Assembly (NCBI GenBank): GCA_012520795.1 | Contig: JAAYNP010000027.1 | Location: forward strand, 22,365-86,364 | Direction: 5' to 3' | DNA length: 64,000 bases | DNA from: Bacillota bacterium | Lineage (GTDB): Bacteria > Bacillota > Limnochordia > Darwinibacteriales > DTU012 | Shown here: piece by piece, positions 51,394-59,115 of the stretch | Layout: each line of letters opens with the position of its first letter | Position numbering within the stretch: position 1 is the stretch's first letter | Position numbers and translations under genes: made by a program | The notes under the pieces: generated by a model | What the model was told of the DNA's origin: nothing | Seen by the model: only the letters and a program-made list of their open reading frames with translations | Database searches by the model: none

Positions 51394-53887
51394 GCCGGGA
51401 TATTACACTGTTGTCATTGTTTTAACAACCGCCTTCTTAACAACTGTTATCGGCATGCCGGCTTTCGGCGCCGAAACCGGGAATACTCATGGGCAGCTGG
51501 TTTTAGTCCAAGGCCAGAGCCGGGTTTTGGATCTGGACGATATTATCAGGGTTGCGGTGGGTGATCCCAACATTGTGGATGTTGCGGCTATTGATTCGAA
51601 ACAACTGCTGTTGAACCCCCTGAGCTTAGGGATCACTTCGCTCCATGTCTGGCAGAAAACCAAGCAGCACGATTACCAGCTGCGGGTTGTAGCTGACGAC
51701 GGCACCTTGCTCAGTGAGTTTTTAACGGTATTGAACCTGCCCCAGGTGTCGGCATGGTTTGCCCACGGGCATCTGGTCTTGGAAGGGCAGGTCAGCAGCG
51801 AAAGTGAAAAAGAACGGGCTGAGAAGCTGGCGGGAGCGTACAGCGATACAGTGATCAGCCTGCTGCATTATCCCATGGAAAGTTCCACCCAGCAGCTGGA
51901 ACGGGAACTGCGTCGCTTAATCGCGCCGGAAATCCGGCTGACGATTCTCAAAAACACCGTCATCCTGGAAGGTGAGGTCCAGGATGACGCTGGACGGCTG
52001 TTTGCCTGCCGCTTGGTGGAGGCCTTGGGTTACCAAGTGATCGACTTGGTGCAGGCAAGTTCGGCTTCCGGCGTGCAGGCCGGTGAACTGGAACAGCCTG
52101 TGGCCAATTCAGCAGCCGAACCGTCCAGGCCGGTTGACTACGCATCTTTAATCAGGGAGGCCGTGGGGGATGGCTTGGAAGTTTACATTATTGGAGAGAC
52201 GGTTTTTCTGGAGGGCTTTGTTGCCAATCAGCACCGGAAAGAGCGGGCAGTAGCAATCGCCAAAGCGTTTGGGATGCCGGTAGTGGATCTGGTCCAGATT
52301 GCCGAATCGCCGGCTGATACAGGAGTCGAGCCCGCCTTGGAACCCTTGGCGGCGGGCCCTGATGCACCAGAATTGATTCTGGAAGAGCTGAACCGCTTGA
52401 TCGCAAATCCTGCGGTCAGCGTTCAGATTGTCTATGATTACCTGGTCCTCGACGGCAGAGTTGAGAGCCGGTGGGACAAGGAGCGGGCACTGCGGCTGGC
52501 GGCTGTTGCCGGGCTGCCGGTGATTGACTTGATTACACTTGACGATTCAGATCAGGAACAATCCCCGGATCCTGGCAAGGTTTCAAGGCCGGCTGTTCCG
52601 ACACCGGCGGAGCCGGCCCGGGAGCAGCTGGAGGTTTTTCTTGACGGTACGGGGATTGTCTTCCACTGGATTGGCAATACGCTCATATTGGAAGGCACTG
52701 TTTCAGACGAGTTTGCCAAGGCCAAGGCCCTGGCTGTTGGGCAGGTGTTTGCCGACCATGTGATCGACCTGGTGCACATCGAAAAACCGCTGATCATTGA
52801 ACCCGGCGATCCGGATGGGTTTGAAGAGAGCCTGATCAGGGACGTGGCTGCGGCTCTCCAAGAACCGGGAATCAGCGTCCATTTCTATCAAGAGACACTT
52901 GTCCTGGAGGGGATTGTGCCCACTGCGAAGGCCAAAGAGCGGGCGGAACGCTTGGCAGCTGTTTTTTACCAGCCGGTGATTAGTTTTGTCGATTATCCGC
53001 AGCCGGGGCAGATCAACGCGGCTGATCAGCTTGCTGCCCATCTCGGCCTCGCTGATGTACAGGTCACGGCAGTAGGAACCAGCCTCATCTTGGAGGGAAC
53101 CGTTCAAAATGCCCGGGAGCACAGCCGTATCTTACAAATCGCCCAGCTTTATGGCGATGTCGTGGATTTGCTCGTGATTGAACAGCCGGAGCAGGTGCTG
53201 CTGCAGGTGCACATTGTGGAGCTGGATCGCAAGGCCGGGGAAGAACTGGGCATTACCTGGGGAAGTTTGATAGATGGCTTGGATTTAATAGCTGATGTGA
53301 TTCAATTTGAGGAAGTGGCCCATATCGGCAGCTGGCAGATGAACCGTTCATTCAAGCTGGGAGCCAGGTTGACCGCTCTGGAAAAGGATGGAAAAGCAAA
53401 GCTGCTGGCCGCTCCAAGCCTCGTCACATTGTCTGGTAAGGAGGCATCGTTTTTGGCCGGCGGCGAGATTCCTCTGGTGCTGGATCTGGGAGACCGCCAG
53501 GCAGTGGAGTGGGTCGAATACGGTGTCAAGCTCAATATTTTGCCATTTATTGAAAATGATCAGATCCAGATCCACATTCAACCGGAAGTGAGCAGCATCG
53601 ATTGGAATACCAGTGATCGCTTCCAGTCCCGAAACCCCGCCCTCAATACCCGCCGTACCGATACGACTGTTAACTTGAATAATGGAGCTACGGTGATAAT
53701 CGGCGGCCTTATCCAGCATCATGAGAGCACACAGATCAAGAAAATCCCGATTCTCGGTGATTTGCCGATTCTCGGTGCCCTGTTTCGCAGCAAGGAGTAT
53801 CAGGAAAACGAGACCGAGCTTGTCATCTTTGTCACTCCATGGATCATTGAGGAGGGGGTGGGCGGCCATGGACAGCAGCAGAATTGA
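51386..53887 (+). CDS. cpaC: CpaC/RcpA-type secretin with seven BON-like repeats
   Basis: 833-residue outer-membrane secretin for the Flp pilus. A signal peptide (1-28) and an N-terminal secretin domain (GQSRVLDLDDIIRVAVGDP) are followed by about seven repeats of roughly 60-90 residues, each ending in a variant of LVLEGxV...KERAxxLA...VIDLV (about 118-630), then the secretin core (LEKDGKAKLLAAPSLVTLSG, NNGATVIIGGLI, ETELVIFVTPWII). BON repeats are usually one or two here, so this is an expansion. Overlaps the next gene by 20 bases. Confidence 0.93.
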   Translation: MNKPGYYTVVIVLTTAFLTTVIGMPAFGAETGNTHGQLVLVQGQSRVLDLDDIIRVAVGDPNIVDVAAIDSKQLLLNPLSLGITSLHVWQKTKQHDYQLRVVADDGTLLSEFLTVLNLPQVSAWFAHGHLVLEGQVSSESEKERAEKLAGAYSDTVISLLHYPMESSTQQLERELRRLIAPEIRLTILKNTVILEGEVQDDAGRLFACRLVEALGYQVIDLVQASSASGVQAGELEQPVANSAAEPSRPVDYASLIREAVGDGLEVYIIGETVFLEGFVANQHRKERAVAIAKAFGMPVVDLVQIAESPADTGVEPALEPLAAGPDAPELILEELNRLIANPAVSVQIVYDYLVLDGRVESRWDKERALRLAAVAGLPVIDLITLDDSDQEQSPDPGKVSRPAVPTPAEPAREQLEVFLDGTGIVFHWIGNTLILEGTVSDEFAKAKALAVGQVFADHVIDLVHIEKPLIIEPGDPDGFEESLIRDVAAALQEPGISVHFYQETLVLEGIVPTAKAKERAERLAAVFYQPVISFVDYPQPGQINAADQLAAHLGLADVQVTAVGTSLILEGTVQNAREHSRILQIAQLYGDVVDLLVIEQPEQVLLQVHIVELDRKAGEELGITWGSLIDGLDLIADVIQFEEVAHIGSWQMNRSFKLGARLTALEKDGKAKLLAAPSLVTLSGKEASFLAGGEIPLVLDLGDRQAVEWVEYGVKLNILPFIENDQIQIHIQPEVSSIDWNTSDRFQSRNPALNTRRTDTTVNLNNGATVIIGGLIQHHESTQIKKIPILGDLPILGALFRSKEYQENETELVIFVTPWIIEEGVGGHGQQQN

Positions 53888-55058
53888 AGTCTTGATTGCA
53901 GATGATGTGGCTGAAACCAGGGATAATATCCGCAAGCTCCTGGAGTTTGAGGAAGACATTTGTGTCGTTGGTGAAGCTGCCGATGGCAATGAAGCTTTGC
54001 GGTTGGCCCAGGAACTGCAGCCCGACTGTATCCTGATGGATATCAACATGCCCGGCTTGGATGGAATCAGGGCCACCGAGCGGATCTACCAGGTTGCCCC
54101 GGATTGCCTCACGATTGTCATAAGTGTCCAGGGTGAACAGGAGTATCTGCGCAAAGCCATGCTGGCAGGTGCCCGGGACTATCTGGTTAAACCGTTCACC
54201 GGCTATGACTTGGTCAATACGATCCGTCAGGTTTTCAGCCTGGAACAGGCAAGGCGCAGCCTGCACCAGGACCTTCCGGCAAACCGCAGTGCTCAGGTGA
54301 TCGTGGTTTTCAGCGCCAAAGGCGGAGTGGGCAAGACGACAATTGCCACGAATCTTGCTGTGAGCCTGTGCAAACAGCAGCGGGAGGTAATCCTGATCGA
54401 TCTTGACCTGCAGTTTGGCGATGTGCCCTTGTTCCTGAACCTGAAGGTGAAGCGTTCTATGGCTGATTGGCATCACGACGGGCGGGAAGCAATCGATGAC
54501 TACCTGCTGAAGCACGAAAGCGGGTTAAGGGTGCTGGCTTCGCCTCAAGCACCGGAACAGGGTGAGCTGATCACCGGGGAGCACATCAGCCAAATGATCA
54601 CCGAGCTTAAGCCTCATGCTGATTATGTGGTGGTGGACACTCCTCAGTTTTTTCATGAAACCACACTGCAAAGCTTGGAATTGGCCCATAGAATTCTGCT
54701 CGTGGCCACGCCGGATCTGCCCAACCTGAAAAATGTCAAAAGCTGTCTGGATGTGCTGGCCAAACTGAACATGGCCGACAAAGTATGGATCGTAGCCAAC
54801 AAAGCCGGGGCGAACGGGATCAAGGTAGAGCAGTTCAGCTCCTACCTCCAGCAGCCTGTCTGGCAGAGAGTGCCGTATGATCTGCGCCTGGCCACTCAGG
54901 CAGCAATCCAAGGCGTCCCAGCTGTAGAGCTCAACCCCAGATCCGCTCTCAGCAAGAGCCTGGTGCGGATCAGCAAAGGAGTATTGGAGCAAGAGCCGGA
55001 AAACAGCCCGGCCGGGAGCAAAGCACCCTTAACCAGAATGCTGTTTGCAAGGAGATGA
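53868..55058 (+). CDS. cpaE: CpaE/TadZ: receiver domain fused to ParA-like ATPase
   Basis: 396-residue protein that positions the pilus machine at the pole in Caulobacter-type systems. N-terminal receiver domain (1-125) with a full phospho-acceptor set (DD at 12-13, Asp58 in CILMDINMPG, Lys in LVKPF), then a ParA/MinD ATPase (140-390) with deviant Walker A SAKGGVGKTT (149-158). Many CpaE proteins have a degenerate receiver; here it looks intact, so it could be phosphorylated, perhaps by DegS or another kinase. ATG 53868 is used: GGAGGGGG lies upstream. Confidence 0.93.
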   Translation: MDSSRIEVLIADDVAETRDNIRKLLEFEEDICVVGEAADGNEALRLAQELQPDCILMDINMPGLDGIRATERIYQVAPDCLTIVISVQGEQEYLRKAMLAGARDYLVKPFTGYDLVNTIRQVFSLEQARRSLHQDLPANRSAQVIVVFSAKGGVGKTTIATNLAVSLCKQQREVILIDLDLQFGDVPLFLNLKVKRSMADWHHDGREAIDDYLLKHESGLRVLASPQAPEQGELITGEHISQMITELKPHADYVVVDTPQFFHETTLQSLELAHRILLVATPDLPNLKNVKSCLDVLAKLNMADKVWIVANKAGANGIKVEQFSSYLQQPVWQRVPYDLRLATQAAIQGVPAVELNPRSALSKSLVRISKGVLEQEPENSPAGSKAPLTRMLFARR

Positions 55059-55064
55059 TCACCG

Positions 55065-56387
55065 GTGTCATTGCTTGCACGCCTTGAGCGGCAGAAAGAA
55101 CATGAAGAACAAAAGCAGCAGACCAGTGCCAGCCCCCACAGGCAAGTTGATCCCTTTGTCAAGTTAAAGGGGAAGATTCACGAAGAGCTTGTCAGCGAGA
55201 TCGACAGCAAGCTGTTAAAAAGCCTCGATCAAGACAGCAGCAAAACCAAAGAACTGAAGGATAAGGTCAGCCAAGTTGTGCAGCGGGTGATCAATGAAGA
55301 ACAGGTGACGCTGAGCAGGGCTGAAAGCCAGCAGTTATTGAACCAGATTATAGATGAAGTCATCGGTTTTGGGCCGATCAACTCCTTGATTCTGGATCCG
55401 GAAGTGTCGGAAATCATGGTCAACGGGCCAAAACAAGTGTTTGTGGAACGCAATGGGTGTTTGGAGCTGACCGAAATCACCTTCCGCGACAATGAGCATG
55501 TGATGCACATCATTGAAAAAATCGTGGCACCGCTGGGAAGGAGAATCGATGAAAGCAGCCCCATGGTAGACGCCCGCCTGCCTGACGGTTCCCGGGTCAA
55601 TGCGATCATTCCCCCATTGGCCCTAACCGGGCCCACGGTCACCATCCGCAAATTCGCGGTCAACCCTTTGACTGTGGAGGACCTGATCAATTTTGGCACC
55701 CTTACCGTAGAGGTGGCGGAGTTCATTGCCGCCTGTGTCCAGGCCCGGCTGAATATTGTCGTGTCCGGAGGGACCGGTAGCGGCAAGACCACGCTTTTGA
55801 ATGTTTTGTCCTCTTTTATCCCTGCCGACGAACGGATTGTTACCATCGAAGACGCAGCGGAGCTGAGGCTGCGGCAGACCCATGTAGTGTCACTGGAAAG
55901 CCGACCTCCGAACATTGAGGGCAAAGGCGCAATCACCATCCGGGATTTGGTCCGCAATTCACTGCGGATGCGCCCGGACCGGATTGTAATCGGAGAGGTG
56001 CGGGGGGGCGAAGCTTTGGACATGCTTCAGGCCATGAATACAGGCCATGACGGTTCGCTGACCACCGGGCATGCCAATTCGCCAAGGGACATGCTTGCCA
56101 GGCTGGAGACCATGGTACTCATGGCGGGGATGGATCTGCCGGTGCGGGCGATCCGGGAGCAGATCGCTTCTGCGATCGATTTAATCATCCAACAAGCCCG
56201 CCTTAAAGACGGCTCCCGAAAAATAGTGCAAATTACGGAAGTGCAGGGGATTGAAGGAGAAGTGATCACTCTGCAGGACATTTTTGTCTATGAGCGGGGC
56301 GCGCTGCGGGCAACCGGCATCAGGCCGAAATGTGCTGAAAAAATTGCCGGCCGCGGGATTAAACTTCCGGTCAATCTGTTCATGTAG
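55065..56387 (+). CDS. cpaF: CpaF/TadA pilus secretion ATPase
   Basis: 440-residue hexameric ATPase powering Flp pilus assembly. Walker A VSGGTGSGKTTLLN, Asp box, Walker B RIVIGEVRGGEALDM and His box GSLTTGHANSPRD are all present. N-terminal helical domain with TMs absent. GTG start 55065 after AAGGAGATG. It follows cpaE closely. Confidence 0.96.
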   Translation: MSLLARLERQKEHEEQKQQTSASPHRQVDPFVKLKGKIHEELVSEIDSKLLKSLDQDSSKTKELKDKVSQVVQRVINEEQVTLSRAESQQLLNQIIDEVIGFGPINSLILDPEVSEIMVNGPKQVFVERNGCLELTEITFRDNEHVMHIIEKIVAPLGRRIDESSPMVDARLPDGSRVNAIIPPLALTGPTVTIRKFAVNPLTVEDLINFGTLTVEVAEFIAACVQARLNIVVSGGTGSGKTTLLNVLSSFIPADERIVTIEDAAELRLRQTHVVSLESRPPNIEGKGAITIRDLVRNSLRMRPDRIVIGEVRGGEALDMLQAMNTGHDGSLTTGHANSPRDMLARLETMVLMAGMDLPVRAIREQIASAIDLIIQQARLKDGSRKIVQITEVQGIEGEVITLQDIFVYERGALRATGIRPKCAEKIAGRGIKLPVNLFM

Positions 56388-56408
56388 CCTTATACCGAGG
56401 TGAACGCT

Positions 56409-57359
56409 GTGATTCCTTTATTCATTGCCGGATTGGTTTTTTGGGCCGTGTTTCTTGTATGCCATGTGATTGCCGGTCACATTCAACAGAAAATGCTGAT
56501 TGCCAAGCGGCTCCGGGCTTTCGCCCCCGAGTCCGGGCCTGGGTTGGAGGAGCAGCAGGAACGCATAAGCCTCCTACAGCGGCTGCTGCAGTGGATCAAC
56601 CGGAGATTGAAGCTGAAACCCTCGCGGAAACTGGCCCTGGAGCTGATGCGGGCCGATATTCCCCTCTCAGCCGGCGAGTTTCTCGTGCTCAATGTACTTT
56701 TGGGCTTGATGCCGTTGATCCTGGTTGTCTTTGGTTACGGGATCGAGTTCTGCCTTCTGTTGGCCCTCGGCGCGGTTCTGGCACCGGCTTTCTTTGTCAA
56801 ACTGCGGCAGAAGAAGCGGCTGAGCCTTGTGGAAGTACAGCTGCCGGAAACCCTGGGGATTATTGCCAACTCCTTAAAGGCAGGCTACAGTTTTTTTCAA
56901 GCGATTGGACTGGTCTCCCACGAAGCAGAGCCACCTTTGGCTGATGAGTTTGCCCTCGTCAACAAAGAGATCAACCTGGGTGCCACAACAGAGTTGGCCT
57001 TGGAAAACATGGTGCAGCGAGTGGGCAGTGAGGATTTGGAATTGGTGGTGATGGCCGTACTAATCCAGCGCCAGGTGGGCGGCAATCTCTCGGCAATTCT
57101 GGAGTCAATCGCCGAGACAATCCGGGAACGGAGTAGGATTCGCGGTGAAATTCGGACGTTAACAGCCCAAGGTCGCATTTCCGGGTTGGTGATCTCGATG
57201 CTGCCGTTCGCCATTGCCGCCTTTATCTTCATGATCAATCCGGAATACATCATGCCTCTGTTTGTTGAGCCGTTGGGCCGCATAATGCTGGCCATGGGCT
57301 TGGGGGGACAGGTGCTGGCTGCGATTTTGATCCGCAAAATCGTCAACATCAGAGTTTAG
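56409..57359 (+). CDS. tadB: TadB inner-membrane platform protein
   Basis: 316-residue GspF-like membrane protein with an N-terminal TM (3-22), two TMs near 95-145, a cytoplasmic T2SSF domain (about 160-275: ETLGIIANSLKAGYSFFQAI, VVMAVLIQRQVGGNLSAIL) and C-terminal TMs (280-310). Pairs with TadC. GTG 56409 is preferred (GAGG eight bases upstream) over GTG 56400. Confidence 0.93.
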   Translation: MIPLFIAGLVFWAVFLVCHVIAGHIQQKMLIAKRLRAFAPESGPGLEEQQERISLLQRLLQWINRRLKLKPSRKLALELMRADIPLSAGEFLVLNVLLGLMPLILVVFGYGIEFCLLLALGAVLAPAFFVKLRQKKRLSLVEVQLPETLGIIANSLKAGYSFFQAIGLVSHEAEPPLADEFALVNKEINLGATTELALENMVQRVGSEDLELVVMAVLIQRQVGGNLSAILESIAETIRERSRIRGEIRTLTAQGRISGLVISMLPFAIAAFIFMINPEYIMPLFVEPLGRIMLAMGLGGQVLAAILIRKIVNIRV

Positions 57360-57369
57360 GAGGAACGGC

Positions 57370-58248
57370 ATGATCTTATTGATTTCGGCCTTGGTTTTTG
57401 CATCGGTCAGCCTGGCAACAGCTGCCGGTTACCGCCTGTGGCAGCAGCACCAGCTGGTTAGGGACCGGATCAGCCAGTATAAGGAGCACGAGGTGGAGCC
57501 GGGCAATCCAGGAACAGCTGCAGGCGGCAAAAGACTGAGATGGGGATTGACAAAACTGGCAACCCTGCTTACTGTCAAAGATGACAGGCCCCGCTATCAG
57601 AAGCTGCGCCGGCAGCTGCTGCTCGCCGGTGAACCGGGGAAACTGAAGCCGCAGGAATTCATTGTGCTAAAGCTTACCATTTCGGCCCTGACATTTATTG
57701 CAGCTATTGCCCTGCCCATGTCGTTCATGGTGGCATTACTGCTGGTGGCGGCCAGCTGGCTGCTGCCCAGCCTGTATCTGCAGCAGACAATCAGGAAACG
57801 CCAGCTCGCCATCACCCTGGCTATTCCCGATGTCCTTGATCTTTTGACGGTAAGTGTGGAGGCGGGGCTGGGTTTTGATGCCGCGGTTGCCCGGGTGATC
57901 GAGAAGGCGGAGGGGCCATTGGCTGAAGAACTGCAGCGGATGCTCTATGAGATGCGCATCGGAAAGCCACGGCGTGATGCTTTGCGGGATTTGAGCGAAC
58001 GGACCGGGGTCGGCTACCTGCACAACTTTACCACAGCGGTGATCCAAGCCGATCAGCTGGGAGTCAGCATCAGCAAGGTGCTGCGGATTCAATCCCAGGA
58101 AATCCGCCGCCAAAGACGGCAGAAAGCGGAAGAGGAAGCAATGAAAGCCCCCATCAAAATGCTCTTTCCCCTGGTGGGCCTGGTATTCCCTTCGCTGTTG
58201 ATTGTTTTGTTGGGGCCCTCTATCCTGCACTTCATGGCTGTATTCTGA
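57370..58248 (+). CDS. tadC: TadC inner-membrane platform protein
   Basis: 292-residue partner of TadB with the same fold: TM at the start (about 2-22), a pair of TMs near 98-140, T2SSF domain (DVLDLLTVSVEAGLGFDAAVARV, TTAVIQADQLGVSISKVLRI) and C-terminal TMs (about 260-290). GGAGGAAC before the ATG. Last core gene of the pilus operon. Confidence 0.93.
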   Translation: MILLISALVFASVSLATAAGYRLWQQHQLVRDRISQYKEHEVEPGNPGTAAGGKRLRWGLTKLATLLTVKDDRPRYQKLRRQLLLAGEPGKLKPQEFIVLKLTISALTFIAAIALPMSFMVALLLVAASWLLPSLYLQQTIRKRQLAITLAIPDVLDLLTVSVEAGLGFDAAVARVIEKAEGPLAEELQRMLYEMRIGKPRRDALRDLSERTGVGYLHNFTTAVIQADQLGVSISKVLRIQSQEIRRQRRQKAEEEAMKAPIKMLFPLVGLVFPSLLIVLLGPSILHFMAVF

Positions 58249-58302
58249 GGGCAGCGCTGCTGTATTGGTCAAGGGCTTGATTGAGGCGGACGGAGGAGGC
58301 AT

Positions 58303-58656
58303 ATGGTTCTGTTCACAGTAAACAACGTCTCAAAAAACACCTGTTTGGGGACAAAAATTCGCCTGGCCGACACTTTCTTGCTGCGCCTGCGGGGGCTGCT
58401 CGGCACCGGAAAACTGGACGGAGGAGAAGGGCTGCTGCTGCGCCCATGTCAGATGGTCCACGGGTTTGGCATGCGTTTTGCCATCGAGGCTGTCTACCTC
58501 GACCGGGATGGCCGGGTAATCAAGATTCACAAGCTCAAACCAGGACGGGGCGGGCCCTTTGTCCGCCGCGCCGTTCAAGTGCTGGAACTGCCTCTAGGAA
58601 CGGTGTCCGATTCTGCCACAGAAATCGGGGACTTAGTCCAGAGTACTAGAACATAA
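58303..58656 (+). CDS. DUF192 protein at the end of the Tad operon
   Basis: 117-residue DUF192 protein: TFLLRLRGLLG, CQMVHGFGMRFAIEAVYLDRDGRVI and AVQVLELPLGTV are the family signatures. It has no signal peptide. DUF192 genes often lie next to tad genes; the function is unknown. Start ATG with GGAGG seven bases upstream. 54 bases after tadC. Confidence 0.85.
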   Translation: MVLFTVNNVSKNTCLGTKIRLADTFLLRLRGLLGTGKLDGGEGLLLRPCQMVHGFGMRFAIEAVYLDRDGRVIKIHKLKPGRGGPFVRRAVQVLELPLGTVSDSATEIGDLVQSTRT

Positions 58657-58715
58657 CGGTTTAGCTGTGAATACGATGTAATGACCAACAGATGAAACAG
58701 ACGGGGGGCAATCTT

Positions 58716-58988
58716 TTGTCTGCTAATAATACCAATCCAAACTGTCCACCTCCCGAGAAGGAAGCCAAAGCTAAGGCAAAGTTGCTTGATTTACTAACAC
58801 CAAGAGAAAAGGAAGTGCTATCGTTATTAGCACGTGGGTATAACAACAATGAAATAGCTGCCTGTTTGCACATCAGCAAGCATACAGTGAAGAACCATGT
58901 CAGTAATATCTATCATAAGCTGGAGATGGATGACCGAACGCAAATTGCTTTACTGGCTGTCCGGAATGGGTTTGTCAAGCTTGACTAA
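58716..58988 (+). CDS. Small LuxR/GerE-type HTH regulator
   Basis: 90-residue protein that is nearly only a LuxR/NarL HTH (about 30-85: LTPREKEVLSLLARGYNNNE, ISKHTVKNHVSNIYHKLEMD), like GerE of Bacillus. TTG 58716 is chosen because GGGGGG lies seven bases upstream; ATG 58692 would leave that site inside the gene. Codons are clearly more A/T-rich than its neighbours (for example CTATCGTTATTAGCACG), hinting at a different origin. Possible regulator of the pilus or comF genes. Confidence 0.85.
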   Translation: MSANNTNPNCPPPEKEAKAKAKLLDLLTPREKEVLSLLARGYNNNEIAACLHISKHTVKNHVSNIYHKLEMDDRTQIALLAVRNGFVKLD

Positions 58989-58990
58989 AC

Positions 58991-59017
58991 AGGAGCGACT
59001 CGGCCAGAGTCGTTCCT
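58991..59017 (+). terminator. Hairpin after the LuxR-type gene
   Basis: AGGAGCGACTC and GAGTCGTTCCT form an 11-bp stem (one G-T) around GGCCA; no T run follows, so it may be a weak terminator or stabilising hairpin. Confidence 0.55.
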
Positions 59018-59115
59018 GGCCTTGTGGTGGGTTGGGCTGGGAGGAGAGGATGGGCTTGACGGAGAATTGATCATTTAATCATTCAGTTCCAAGGGGGTTT
59101 TTTGGAGGATTATTT

